A stretch of DNA of 64,000 nucleotides from Terrirubrum flagellatum (GTDB lineage: Bacteria > Pseudomonadota > Alphaproteobacteria > Rhizobiales > Beijerinckiaceae): assembly GCF_022059845.1 (NCBI RefSeq), contig NZ_CP091851.1:930001-994000 (forward strand), given 5' to 3'. The notes beneath the pieces were generated by a model, which was given only the letters and a program-made list of their open reading frames with translations, ran no database searches and was not told the DNA's origin. This document shows, one piece after another, positions 52,001 to 59,315 of this stretch (within the stretch, counting starts at the first letter, position 1; each line of letters starts with the position of its first letter). The translations under genes and the position numbers were made by a program.

Positions 52001-53328
52001 ATGCCGGCGCCTCAGGCTCGCGCATCGCGCTCGATCTCGACCTGTCGCGGGCGACGGGAACGCGCGCCGATCTGGTGACGGTCAACGGCGCAGGCTCGGG
52101 CTCGACCTCGCTGGCATTCAACATCGTCAATACGGGCCGGGTCGCCTTCGCCGCTCCGATCGACGTGCTGACCGTGACCGGCGGTTCGAGCCTGTCGGTC
52201 AATCAGGGATTGGTAGCTTCCAGTGGTTTCATCAATTACTTTTTGGTGGAGACCGCTCCGAATTCTGGTCGCTTCCAGGTTGTCTCCCAGACAAACTCTT
52301 CGGCGATCGGTGGCGGCGTTGCAGCGAGCGTCAACAGCTCGATCACCAGCCTGACCACCGGCTTCTTCCAGGCGGCCTCGGCGATCGTGTCGCGGCCGGA
52401 CGATCCGGCCCCGAACCAGATCGGCGGCGGCCCCTTCATCCGAATTAGCCGCGGTGACGCGCGTACAAATATCGGCTCTGTCACGAGCGATGGCTTCGGT
52501 GGCTCCGCGCCAACGGCAACGGGAACTAAGTCTGAGTTCACCGGCTTCCAGGCCGGCGCGGATATCGGCATCTACAACATTCAGGCGACGGGTTGGAATT
52601 TCAACTTCGGTGTCTTTGGTGGTGTCGCGGAGACTCGGAGTAAATCGACTTCGGTGACGCAGAATCCTGGCTCAGGGACGGGTTCATCGACTGTAAATAC
52701 CTCGATCAAGATGAACGTGCCCTATGTCGCGCTCTACACCTTCCTGTCGAACGGGCCGTTCGTCGCCGAAGTGAACATCCGCAAGGACTTCTACGACGCG
52801 GTGGTGAACGCTTCTGGTGATGGGTTGGCCTTCACCGCGCGTGACCAGCGCGTGACCGGCGACGGCATCAGCGTGAATGCGAACATGTCCTACCGCGTCA
52901 ACCTGTTCGAGAGCTGGTATGTCGAGCCGACGATCGGCGTGTCGAAGGGCCGCTACACCTTCGGCAATCTGCCGCTGGCGACGGGAACGGGCGACCAGGC
53001 GACGTTCGCGGCGATCAACAGCATCCTTGGCCGGGCGGGCGCCAATATCGGCACGAGCTTCGTGGTGCAGGACAAGCTGATTCTCGCGCCCTTCATCCAT
53101 GGTTCGGTGTGGCACGAGTTCGCCAGCGACGCTAAGGCGCAAGCGAGCACGGTTGGACTCGCGTTCAATGCGACGACGGAGCGGGTCGGCACATTCGGGC
53201 AGGTCGGCGGCGGGCTGCAGTTCAAGATCGTCGACAGCAACTTCCTCGGCTTCGTGCGCGGCGATTACCGCTTCGGCGACAAGGTCCATGGAAAAGCCTT
53301 CAACGCAGGCCTCAAATTGCAGTTTTAG
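46036..53328 (+). CDS. Giant autotransporter (type V secretion) with beta-strand-repeat passenger
   Basis: A 2430-residue outer-membrane/surface protein. An unusually long signal sequence (basic MFRSSIARRRVRLRRSA, then SLPIAAILAAIAVSG and cleavage near PASAQ) is followed by a Gly-rich tract (about 45-250), then autotransporter-associated repeats of the TLTGTNTYTGATTI type (about 340-1310), a Thr/Asn/Gly-rich stalk (about 1620-2040) with a SIQNAGTWATAAGSSS-like series, and a C-terminal beta-barrel from about 2165 (GFQAGADIGIYNIQATGWNF) ending in LKLQF, the terminal Phe used by the BAM machinery. It probably mediates adhesion. TTG 46018 and 46021 precede the ATG but lack signal-peptide value. 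Confidence 0.9.
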   Translation: MFRSSIARRRVRLRRSAILLGSTSLPIAAILAAIAVSGPASAQVGGNGGPGSGTTAGTAGTSGDGNAAGDGAAGGAGSPGGGAGTAGSPQTSGDGAGGSAVSASGGGGGGPGAGGGGGAASGGSAGGGGGGGGGRGATLNGASPTISATTTGGVGGAGAAGTGGNGDGGGGGGGGVGAAFGGTGTLSVNNGISVTGGAGGAGGGGIFGGGGGAGGTGIRVTTGAGVSLAINGSVSGGAGGAGGVGVTTGANGAGGVGIVGQNLSITLGATGSISGGSGANAINFTGGANNLLLQGGTVTGGVDVAAGGSVDFTTTNGQTLSSVISGGGSVLKTGAGTITLSGANTYSGGTSISAGTIVASNATALGSGNLTMSGTSTLRSTVDLNLTPTSVNFNSGTVTLSAAAGTTLSIAPTGFSNFLNATYHFGGAVAGDTGTVVFAPPSAGSTVGLSAVFVVDAGTLKLAGSAPDISTLFVNSTSLTVANGATVDLNGRNAGSRILSGGGVITNTAASTTANFQLFGTGADSTFSGVIQDGAGVVSLTKGQTSKLTLSGANTYSGATAVSGGTLSAGAANAFSANSAVTLSGTGVLELNGFNQTIKSLTGASATSIVRNNAAANAVLTVGDTNDTVYAGTIVDGAAGTLALLKQGAGKLTLTNGGNTFSGGITLQGGTLSIGATGAAGAGTITTTGSVIDYADTVVNAAPININSNTTQLQQIGGTAEQSGAISETAGPRPLEKIGSGVLNLSSAANSYTGLTTITAGTLALLNSGSIATSSGVSLATGATFDISQLSGAGTTIQTLNNTIAGQTGTVALGSRLLTISNGGAFGGVIQDAGLGAGTGGGLLLNGGTLTLTGTNTYTGATTVSTGAVLNIQNSSALGGTGAGAGTSVFNGAELQLQGGIAVGAEALGLFGTGVSGGGALRNISGANSWGGAITLNGDSRINSDAGSLTLTGGVSGAFALTLGGAGDGVVSATGISTVASLTKDGAGTWTLSAINTYTGATTISAGVLALSGIGAIANSSGVSLATGTTFDISQTASGAVIQALNNTAAGQTGTVALGSQTLTVSGGGTFAGVIQDAGIGAGTGGGLTISGGTLTLTGTNTYTGATTINAGTLALSGTGSIAQSSGVAVAGTFDISATTAGASIKTLSGAGTVTLGGQTLTITNGSTTFSGAIGGGGGLTVSGGAQTLSGANGYFGATTITGGTLALSGTGSILSSTGVVLATGGVFDISQTAAGATIQTLNNTAAGQTGTVALGSKTLTVSTGGSFAGVIQDGGIGGGTGGGLTVSGGVLTLTGSNTYTGNTTVTGGVLTVGDGATNGSISGSSKIVLSTAGATLALNRSDTVNVSNVITSVAGGIFSQNGSGTTILTGSNSVGNQFLGTANADNGVLRVNGVFGDTAGNAATLNVRFGATLQGTGTFNGNVTVQNLSILAPGASPGTLTVGGNLTLNAGSISNFELGSNGVVGNGVNDLVKVGGQLTLGGTLNAAAASAGYYRLYNYGTLAGGSTYATVNLTGATGTATVLTNVPNQVNLSIIGAGQQIQFWDGADLTGSTAEGAGAVNGGTSTWDSTRTNWTGGPLITDTSAGINDQWRSSVAVFQGTAGTVTVSGAQSFDTLQFNVAGYTLTGGQLSIGVAGANAGNPSLTGSIINVNGVTATIASQIVNGAGSRLNIVGGGVLNLGGNNTFNGGLNVLNATVNATGTGGLGAGAVTLAGGTINVSAATVQTVTGVTAAAGTNFNNSGAVNSGSSIQNAGTWATAAGSSSSGGLTNTGTVNAAGGAINGAILNSSAFNVTGTVTNDATFTNNANLTVSGTGNFSIATRLTNNAAGVVLNNGVITDDLVNAGLVTNNGTYNANVSSNTGTIINAGTWNGNIVNSGTFANSGIVTNGLTNSGIATTTGGALNGANVNSGTFTVNGTTTANSTFSNSGTFALAGGNFTGVTTFTNSGTVTATGSRTLGAASFVNTAAGLIDLRNSSLTDTLTLTGSYAGASGSRIALDLDLSRATGTRADLVTVNGAGSGSTSLAFNIVNTGRVAFAAPIDVLTVTGGSSLSVNQGLVASSGFINYFLVETAPNSGRFQVVSQTNSSAIGGGVAASVNSSITSLTTGFFQAASAIVSRPDDPAPNQIGGGPFIRISRGDARTNIGSVTSDGFGGSAPTATGTKSEFTGFQAGADIGIYNIQATGWNFNFGVFGGVAETRSKSTSVTQNPGSGTGSSTVNTSIKMNVPYVALYTFLSNGPFVAEVNIRKDFYDAVVNASGDGLAFTARDQRVTGDGISVNANMSYRVNLFESWYVEPTIGVSKGRYTFGNLPLATGTGDQATFAAINSILGRAGANIGTSFVVQDKLILAPFIHGSVWHEFASDAKAQASTVGLAFNATTERVGTFGQVGGGLQFKIVDSNFLGFVRGDYRFGDKVHGKAFNAGLKLQF
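46171..46800 (+). repeat. Gly-rich low-complexity tract of the autotransporter
   Basis: About 210 codons made mostly of GGC/GGA/GCG, with runs such as GGGGGGPGAGGGGGAASGG. It is the most GC-rich part of the window and prone to slippage; length could differ between strains. Confidence 0.75.
47035..49960 (+). repeat. Autotransporter-associated beta-strand repeats
   Basis: NTYSG/NTYTG-type units begin near 47067, 47694, 48286, 48601, 49021, 49336, 49612 and 49927. Between several of them runs a longer unit, FDISQ...TIQTLNNT-AAGQTGTVALGS and then FAGVIQDAGIGAGTGGGL, found near 48389-48560, 49129-49300 and 49720-49890. The DNA of these copies is nearly identical, which implies recent duplication. 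Confidence 0.8.
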
Positions 53329-53431
53329 GAGCGGATGATCAATCGCGCACGGAAATCTCTGTGCGTTCGATGATCGGGCCCGCGGCGGAGTAATTTGCAA
53401 GCAAGGAAATTGGCGCTGGAGAGGGTGGAGT

Positions 53432-53791
53432 ATGCGTCGTGCGGTGGTCAAACCCGTTTCCGAAGAGCTCGGCAGCGAACTCGACGGTTTGGTCCGTGAA
53501 TTTCGTCTGAAGGTGTTTGTGGCCCTTTCAAGACTGCCGCCTCAGGACGCCAAGACGCTGCACGGGACTGTCGTCGCGCTGCTCAGCGTTGGATACGAAC
53601 AGAAAGATCTTTGCGAAACTGTCGGCGTCAGCCGTCATGTGCTGAATAAGTGGGCGTCAGGAGAAGGTATCCCGCGCTTTCCGTCGTTGCGGGCAGAGCT
53701 CACTGGCAAATTGCGCCGGCTGCTCGTCGAACGGCCAGAAATTAATTTTCCGCGCAGCGCTCCACAAGGCTCCCTCCGTCTCACCGTCTGA
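53432..53791 (+). CDS. Small helix-turn-helix protein, probable regulator
   Basis: A 119-residue protein with a central helix-turn-helix, YEQKDLCETVGVSRHVLNKW followed by ASGEGIPRFPSLRAEL (about 57-92), similar in shape to Xre-type DNA-binding domains. The N-terminal third is helical (LDGLVREFRLKVFVALSRLP). It lies 103 bases after the autotransporter in the same direction. Function unknown; autotransporter control is a guess from position. Confidence 0.65.
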   Translation: MRRAVVKPVSEELGSELDGLVREFRLKVFVALSRLPPQDAKTLHGTVVALLSVGYEQKDLCETVGVSRHVLNKWASGEGIPRFPSLRAELTGKLRRLLVERPEINFPRSAPQGSLRLTV

Positions 53792-54226
53792 GAATGGCGC
53801 GTATAAGCGCTCGAGGTGAAACATCTGACGAAGCGATGCGGCGTTTTGGGAGGTTCGCTTAACGATAGGCCATCGCGCTGGAGCCAGTAAGCCGTCTGAA
53901 CATTCACTGCCAGCACGATCGCTAGCCGTGAGCGCGTCCGCAGCCGGTTCAGGAGCGCTGACACCTCCCGAGCCACGCTTGATTTGCCTTTGCGACGCCG
54001 CGTCGAATGACCTGAGGCGAGCGACCTTCGCTGAGGCCCGCCTCGCCAACTCCCCGCGATTCCAGGATATTGAAATTTGCAGGCGGAGACTGATCGCTCA
54101 AATCGCCGGTGAAGGCGCGCGCATGGCCCACTATCGCGCATGCAGACCGCTTCCGCGGGCGCTAATGCCCGGAAACTTCGCGACTTTCCAAAATCCAGGA
54201 CAGGCGGCGCCTCGCGCCAAAATGGG
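53792..54226. other. 435-base gap before tRNA-Tyr
   Basis: Only shadow frames. Downstream of the tRNA on its own strand there is a small GGCGC-CTC-GCGCC stem (54206-54218) without a following T-run. Confidence 0.35.
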
Positions 54227-54311
54227 TGGTGGGGGAAGTAGGACTCGAACCTACGAAGGCGTAGCCAGCGGATTTACAGTCCGCCCCCTTTGCCGCTCGG
54301 GACATTCCCCC
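54227..54311 (-). tRNA. tRNA-Tyr (GTA)
   Basis: Minus-strand gene of 85 nt including encoded CCA (54227-54229). Acceptor stem GGGGGAA/TTCCCCC, anticodon loop CTGTAAA in stem GCGGA/TCCGC, a long class II variable arm (GGCTACGCC) and the T-loop TTCGAGT. Anticodon GTA reads Tyr codons. Confidence 0.95.
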
Positions 54312-54382
54312 GCCTGCGGGGCTTGAGGGCCGCCGCAAACGCGCCGCCCCGCTGAAGGGCGGGGCGAGCGGGCGGGTTATGG

Positions 54383-55369
54383 TTGTGGTCGCCGCAGGTG
54401 TCAACGGAAAAGCCGGCTCGAAATCCACAAGGCCGCCGGGCGGGGCTCCTGCGCCGGATTTGGCCCCTTTACGGGCGGCCGTTAGCGGGCGCAGGCGATT
54501 GCGGAGGGCCGTCCCGCCGACTATCAGCCAGATGCCCCTCCAAGCCCCAGAGACGCGCCCTGAGACCGCAAAACCGCCCGCCCCGCCACTCGGGCCGCCC
54601 GCGCCGAAACCCCTCCCACGGGCCAAGGGAGCGCGATCCCAGGCGGTCGCCCGACGAGGTCGTGCTCTATGGCTGGCACCCGGTCGTCGAGGCCCTGCGC
54701 AACCCGAAGCGCACGCCGCGCCGGCTGCTGGCCACCGAGAATGGCGCGCGCCGGCTACGCGAGGAGATGGGCGGCGCCCTTCCCATTGAGCCCGAACTCG
54801 TGATGCCGCGCGCGATCGACAATCTGCTCACGCCCGACGCCGTGCATCAGGGGCTCTATCTCGTCTGCGATCCGCTCGAAGGCCCCGATCTCGACGCCGT
54901 GCCCGACAGCGCCTTTCTCGTCGTGCTCGATCAGGTGACGGACCCGCACAATGTCGGCGCCATCGTGCGCTCCTGCGCTGCGTTCGGCGTCGACGCGATC
55001 CTCACCACCGAGCGCCACAGCCCGACCGCCACGGGCGTTCTGGCGAAAGCCGCCTCGGGCGGGCTTGAGCATGTCCCGATCATCGCGGTGCGCAATCTCG
55101 GCGACGCGCTGGAAAAGCTCGGCCGTCAGGGCGTTTTGCGCGTCGGGCTTGATTCGGAAGGCGCCGCGACGATCGACGACACGCCGATGCGCCGGCCGCT
55201 TGCGCTCGTGCTCGGCGCCGAAGGCAAGGGCCTGCGCCAGCGCACGCGGGAGATTTGCGACGCCGTCGCCCGCCTCGACATGCCGGGCGCGATCAAGAGC
55301 CTCAACGTGTCGAACGCCGCGGCGATCAGCCTGCATGTCGCCATGATGAAGCTGAAGCGTCCCGTCTGA
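54383..55369 (+). CDS. rlmB: 23S rRNA (guanosine-2'-O-)-methyltransferase RlmB-like (SpoU/TrmH family)
   Basis: SPOUT-fold S-adenosylmethionine-dependent ribose methyltransferase. The substrate-binding domain starts at VLYGWHPVVEALRNPKR; catalytic-domain motifs are HNVGAIVRSCAAFGVDAIL (motif 1), LVLGAEGKGLRQRTREICD (motif 2) and IKSLNVSNAAAISLHVAMM (motif 3). The start is not clear: the open frame begins at TTG 54383 or GTG 54398 and passes through an Arg/Pro-rich stretch of about 90 residues with no ATG in frame; an ATG at 54532 is in another frame. An N-terminal basic extension is common in alphaproteobacterial relatives, so a non-ATG start or a frame error are both possible. Confidence 0.88.
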   Translation: MWSPQVSTEKPARNPQGRRAGLLRRIWPLYGRPLAGAGDCGGPSRRLSARCPSKPQRRALRPQNRPPRHSGRPRRNPSHGPRERDPRRSPDEVVLYGWHPVVEALRNPKRTPRRLLATENGARRLREEMGGALPIEPELVMPRAIDNLLTPDAVHQGLYLVCDPLEGPDLDAVPDSAFLVVLDQVTDPHNVGAIVRSCAAFGVDAILTTERHSPTATGVLAKAASGGLEHVPIIAVRNLGDALEKLGRQGVLRVGLDSEGAATIDDTPMRRPLALVLGAEGKGLRQRTREICDAVARLDMPGAIKSLNVSNAAAISLHVAMMKLKRPV

Positions 55370-55659
55370 GGCCTCCCGCCTCGCGCCTGATGTGCAGCGC
55401 ACATTAGACCAAAGGCGGACGACTATTTTGCTAGAGAAGCTGTGCTGAATCGCGCGTAAATTGTGCGCGGAGAAGCTTGCCGCACGGCGAGTCGCCACAA
55501 GCGAAGCCTGCGCGAAAGCAGGACGATCAGGGAAGCGCCAATCTCGGGCTTTCGGGCCTTGCTCCCCAACTGCATTCGGGCGGAGGCGGCGGCGCCGACC
55601 CCGAGCGTCTCGCGCTCCGGCGCGAAGGCCGCCGGAGAATGAGGGCAACAGGGAACGCC

Positions 55660-57342
55660 ATGAGCACAGCAACCTATTCAGGGTCGGCGGCCGGTCCGCG
55701 ACCCATGTCGGCGGAGGAGAAGAAGGTCATCCTCGCCTCGTCGGCGGGCACGGTTTTCGAATGGTACGATTTCTACCTGACCATCCCGCTCGCAGCGAAC
55801 ATCGCCGCCAACTTCGTGCCTGGCGACAACGAAACGGCGAAATTCATTTTCGTGCTCTTCAGCTTCGCGGCCGGCTTCGCGGTGCGCCCATTCGGCGCGC
55901 TTGTGTTCGGCCGGGTCGGCGATCTGATCGGCCGCAAATACACCTTCCTCGTCACCATGACGATCATGGGCCTTGCGACCTTCATCGTCGGCCTCCTGCC
56001 CGGCTACGCCACGATTGGCCTCGCCGCTCCGATCGCCTTCATCGTCTGCCGCCTGCTCCAGGGTCTCGCGCTTGGCGGCGAATATGGCGGCGCTGCGACC
56101 TATGTCGCCGAACACGCGCCGCAAGGCCGGCGCGGCTACTATACGAGCTGGATCCAGATCACCGCGACGTTCGGCCTGTTCCTCGCGCTCGCAGTCATCC
56201 TCGGCCTGCGCTTCAGCATGTCGACGGAAACGTTCAATGACTGGGGCTGGCGCGTGCCGTTCCTGCTGTCGATCATCCTGCTCGGCTTCTCCATCTGGAT
56301 CCGTCTGCAGCTTAACGAGTCGCCGGCCTTCCAGAAGATGAAGGCCGAGGGCGCGACCTCGAAGGCGCCGCTGTCGGAAGCTTTCGGCACCTGGAAGAAC
56401 GCCAAGATCGCGATCTTCGCGTTGCTTGGCGGCACCGCCGGGCAGGCCGTCGTGTGGTATGCGGGCCAGTTCTATGCCCTCATTTTCCTCACGCAGACCC
56501 TGAAGGTCGACGCGACGACGACATATCTGATCCTCGCCTTCGCGCTGTTGCTCGGCACGCCGTTCTTCGTGATCTTCGGCAGCCTGTCCGACAAGATCGG
56601 CCGCAAGCCGGTTCTGCTGGCCGGATTGTTGATCGCGGCGCTGACCTACTTCCCGCTCTTCACCAAGATCGCCTCCATCGCCAATCCCAAGCTGGTGGCG
56701 GCGACGGAGAGCGTGAAGATCGACATCACCGCCGATCCCGCAAGCTGCGGCTCACTGTTCGATCCGGTCGGCGTGCGCGTCTTCACCGCGCCCTGCGACC
56801 TCGTCCGTCGTACGCTTGCATCGAGTTCGATGCATTACGAGTTGAAGCCCGGCGCGGCGGGTTCGGCGCTTTCGGTCAAGGTCAATGGAGCCGATGTCGC
56901 CAGCCCCGGCGAAAAGGCGGGCGCTGCGATCGTCGATGCGGCCTACGCTGCGGGCTATCCCAAGGTGGGAGATCCGTCGATCCTGAAGGCGCAGTCGCTC
57001 GGCGCCCTGTTCTCGGATGGTCGCGCGCTGAGCCTGGTTGGCGTTCTCTTCCTGCTCGTGATCTATGTGACCATGGTGTATGGCCCGATCGCGGCCCTGC
57101 TGGTGGAATTGTTCCCCACCCGCATCCGCTATTCCGGCATGTCGTTGCCTTATCACCTTGGAAATGGCTGGTTCGGCGGCTTCCTGCCGCCCACCGCCTT
57201 CGCCATCGTGGTGGCGAGCGGCAATATTTTCAACGGCCTGTGGTATCCGATCATCATCGCGCTGATGACCTTTGTGATCGGCCTCATCTTCGTGCCTGAG
57301 ACGAAGGATCGCGATATCTTCACCTACACCGGCGAAGAATAA
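55660..57342 (+). CDS. MFS transporter, MHS family, with inserted loop domain
   Basis: A 560-residue proton symporter. It opens with SSAGTVFEWYDFYLTIPLAA (about 27-46), the MHS signature, and carries GRVGDLIGRKYTFLV as motif A. Between helices that precede and follow FTKIASIANPK and RALSLVGVLFLL there is an extra hydrophilic domain of about 115 residues (roughly 335-450) with two cysteines in CGSLFDPVGVRVFTAPCD. The direction of the loop is likely periplasmic, where the Cys pair could form a disulfide. Start at ATG 55660 after AGGGA; earlier in-frame codons do not fit. A strong terminator follows. Confidence 0.88.
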   Translation: MSTATYSGSAAGPRPMSAEEKKVILASSAGTVFEWYDFYLTIPLAANIAANFVPGDNETAKFIFVLFSFAAGFAVRPFGALVFGRVGDLIGRKYTFLVTMTIMGLATFIVGLLPGYATIGLAAPIAFIVCRLLQGLALGGEYGGAATYVAEHAPQGRRGYYTSWIQITATFGLFLALAVILGLRFSMSTETFNDWGWRVPFLLSIILLGFSIWIRLQLNESPAFQKMKAEGATSKAPLSEAFGTWKNAKIAIFALLGGTAGQAVVWYAGQFYALIFLTQTLKVDATTTYLILAFALLLGTPFFVIFGSLSDKIGRKPVLLAGLLIAALTYFPLFTKIASIANPKLVAATESVKIDITADPASCGSLFDPVGVRVFTAPCDLVRRTLASSSMHYELKPGAAGSALSVKVNGADVASPGEKAGAAIVDAAYAAGYPKVGDPSILKAQSLGALFSDGRALSLVGVLFLLVIYVTMVYGPIAALLVELFPTRIRYSGMSLPYHLGNGWFGGFLPPTAFAIVVASGNIFNGLWYPIIIALMTFVIGLIFVPETKDRDIFTYTGEE

Positions 57343-57358
57343 GATCGCCACCGAATGC

Positions 57359-57390
57359 AAAGCCCCGTCGCAGCGATGCGGCGGGGCTTT
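57359..57390 (+). terminator. Intrinsic terminator of the MHS transporter gene
   Basis: Stem of 13 pairs (AAAGCCCCGTCGC with GCGGCGGGGCTTT, one G-T wobble), loop of six bases, with TTTT at its end, 16 bases after the stop codon. Confidence 0.85.
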
Positions 57391-57452
57391 TCATCGCCAA
57401 TGCGAATTGCTCGTAGGCGCAGGCGGCGAGGGCGATGCGGGCGCCAAAAACA

Positions 57453-57478
57453 AAATCCCCGCGAGCCCGCGGGGATTT
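57453..57478 (-). terminator. Intrinsic terminator of the small exported protein gene
   Basis: 11-bp stem AAATCCCCGCG/CGCGGGGATTT with a four-base loop; on the minus strand it is followed by TTTGTTTTT, in the right place 48 bases past the stop of the gene at 57527-57847. Confidence 0.85.
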
Positions 57479-57526
57479 CATATTTTCTGCAATGATCCGG
57501 CGGCTGCAAAGCCGCCCGCGAACTGA

Positions 57527-57847
57527 TTATTCGCAGACGCGCACGCGGCGCACGACATACATGCCGTTATAGTCGTCCCACACGCGCCGACGCTCGAACC
57601 AGCAGGCCGGCGCCACAGGCGCCTCGACGACGTCAGGCACCGGACGCGCCAGAGCGCCGGCCGCGAGACCGCCCGCGATCAGGCCGCCAGCGATTCCAAG
57701 GCCGACAGCGGCGCCTCTGTTGTAGCCGTAGCCGCGACGGTAATATTGCGCGTCAGCAGGCGCAGCCGACATCACGAACGCGCTCACGGCGGCCGCCACA
57801 GCCGCGGCAATCAGCGCGCCCCGGCGCGAATGGCGTAGAAAGGTCAT
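57527..57847 (-). CDS. Small exported Gly-rich protein, unassigned
   Basis: A 106-residue protein with a signal peptide (basic FLRHSRRG, then ALIAAAVAAAVSAFVM, cleavage near PADAQ). The mature part has a YYRRGYGYNRG stretch, a Gly-rich hydrophobic helix (AVGLGIAGGLIAGGLAAGAL) and a C-terminal CWFERRRVWDDYNGMYVVRR with two cysteines in the tail. Such short exported proteins are common in Hyphomicrobiales and have no known role. Start ATG 57847 after GGAGGG; the long upstream frame is not supported. Confidence 0.75.
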   Translation of the reverse strand: MTFLRHSRRGALIAAAVAAAVSAFVMSAAPADAQYYRRGYGYNRGAAVGLGIAGGLIAGGLAAGALARPVPDVVEAPVAPACWFERRRVWDDYNGMYVVRRVRVCE

Positions 57848-58133
57848 GAAATCCCTCCGATTCCTCAAACAGCCGCGCCCCACGACCTGACGCGGGTTAA
57901 TGTATACCCCGCCGACCGTGATGGCGAGCGGATAAGGCGGCAATAGGGCCGCGCGGGACCCGACTTGCGCCAAAGGCCGCATTCGATCAAGAGAGGCGGG
58001 GTCCGGCCCCTGATCGGAAGACAGCGCCCGTCGCCGCGAGGGTGGCGGCGCCATTCGATCAATCCGGACGAGGCGATCGGCCATGCGAGTCGCTTCGGGT
58101 CCCGGACTCGACGCGGCCCGGGCCGGGCGCGGC

Positions 58134-58208
58134 GCCGGAATAGCTCAGCGGTAGAGCAGCGGTTTTGTAAACCGAAGGTCGGGGGTTCAATCCCCTCTTC
58201 CGGCACCA
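58134..58208 (+). tRNA. tRNA-Thr (TGT)
   Basis: 75 nt with encoded CCA (58206-58208). Acceptor GCCGGAA/TTCCGGC, D-arm GCTC...GAGC, anticodon stem CGGT/ACCG with loop TTTGTAA (anticodon TGT), T-stem with loop TTCAATC. It is a complete cloverleaf. Confidence 0.95.
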
Positions 58209-58295
58209 ATTCTCCTTCGCAATCCCGATGTGGGCTTCCCAGACCTGACATTTCCTTCGAACGGCGGCTGACCCGGCCTTATCGCCACGGGGCGT

Positions 58296-59315
58296 TCAGG
58301 CGCCGGCTGGCTCCGCCGCGGCTGGAGCCGGAATCGGGAACGGCTTTGCGAAATGACAGGCGGCCTGATGACCGCCGCCGAGGGAAGCGAGCGGCGGGTG
58401 CTCGTTTCGGCAGACATCGCGCGCGATCGGGCAGCGCGTGTGAAACGAGCATCCTGTAATCGCCTGCGACGGGCTCGGCGCATCGCCGCTCAGGATGATG
58501 CGCGTCTCCTTGCGGTCCGGATCAGGTTCAGGCGCGGCTGACAACAGAGCCTGCGTATAGGGATGATGCGGCGCGCCGTAGATCTGCGCTTTCGGCCCGG
58601 ATTCCATGATGCGCCCGAGATACATCACCACCACGCGATCGGCGATGTGCCGCACGATGGCGAGATCATGCGCGACGAACAGATAGGAAAGGCCTTTCTG
58701 CTCCTGCAGATCCTGCAGGAGATTGACGATCTGCGCCTGCACGGAGACATCAAGCGACGATACGGGCTCGTCCGCCACAATGAAGCTCGGATCGAGCGCG
58801 ATGGCGCGCGCGATTCCGATGCGCTGGCGCTGTCCGCCGGAAAATTGCCGGGGATAGCGATCCATATGCGCCGGCCGAAGGCCGACCTGCGTCAGCAGAT
58901 CGGCGACGCGGTCGCGACGCTCGCGACGCGATCTTGCAAGCCCGAATGAGTCGAGTGGTTCAGCGATGATGTCAGCCACTGTGCGGCGCGGACTCAGCGA
59001 ACCGAACGGGTCCTGAAACACCATCTGCACATGCCGGCGCATCTCGCGCATCCTGGCCGGCGACAGGGCCGTCAGATCGACATTGTCATAGAACACCTTG
59101 CCAGCGGTCGGTTCGAGCAACCTGAGAAGAAGCCGTCCGGTCGTCGATTTTCCGCAGCCGGATTCGCCAACGAGCGCCACGGTCTCGCGACGCCCGATCT
59201 CGATCGAGATATTATCAACCGCCTTCAGCGTCTCGCGGCCGCCGCCGAACGCATGGCGGCCCGCGCGCTCGAAGGTTTTCGTCAGGCCCTCGGCCCGCAC
59301 AAGCGCCGCGCTCAT
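58296..59315 (-). CDS. Peptide/nickel-type ABC transporter ATP-binding protein (OppF/DppF-like)
   Basis: A 339-residue ATPase. Walker A GESGCGKSTT, Q-loop VFQDPFGSLSPR, signature FSGGQRQRIGIARA and Walker B FIVADEPVSSLD are all present; the C-terminal oligopeptide domain contains CSFHTRCPIARDVC, the Cys motif of this group. ATG 59315 overlaps the stop of the partner ATPase (ATGA); the longer frame is a shadow. It is the last gene of the operon. Confidence 0.92.
   Translation of the reverse strand: MSAALVRAEGLTKTFERAGRHAFGGGRETLKAVDNISIEIGRRETVALVGESGCGKSTTGRLLLRLLEPTAGKVFYDNVDLTALSPARMREMRRHVQMVFQDPFGSLSPRRTVADIIAEPLDSFGLARSRRERRDRVADLLTQVGLRPAHMDRYPRQFSGGQRQRIGIARAIALDPSFIVADEPVSSLDVSVQAQIVNLLQDLQEQKGLSYLFVAHDLAIVRHIADRVVVMYLGRIMESGPKAQIYGAPHHPYTQALLSAAPEPDPDRKETRIILSGDAPSPSQAITGCSFHTRCPIARDVCRNEHPPLASLGGGHQAACHFAKPFPIPAPAAAEPAGA

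Noticed and set aside
50808-52448. Second rightward frame of 546 codons inside the autotransporter
   Set aside because: Made of repeated Arg/Gln/Gly text created by the repetitive Thr/Asn-rich frame; not a protein.
53928-54326. Rightward frame ending in a SRTRTYEGVASGFTVRPL-type sequence
   Set aside because: This is the well-known false translation of the tRNA-Tyr gene on the other strand.
55390-55404. Short palindrome ATGTGC-AGC-GCACAT
   Set aside because: Only six-pair arms just after the rlmB-like gene; in DNA this rich in GC such short repeats arise by chance.
57865-58251. Leftward frame with EEGIEPPTFGLQNRCSTAEL
   Set aside because: Antisense translation of tRNA-Thr, a frequent spurious protein in databases.
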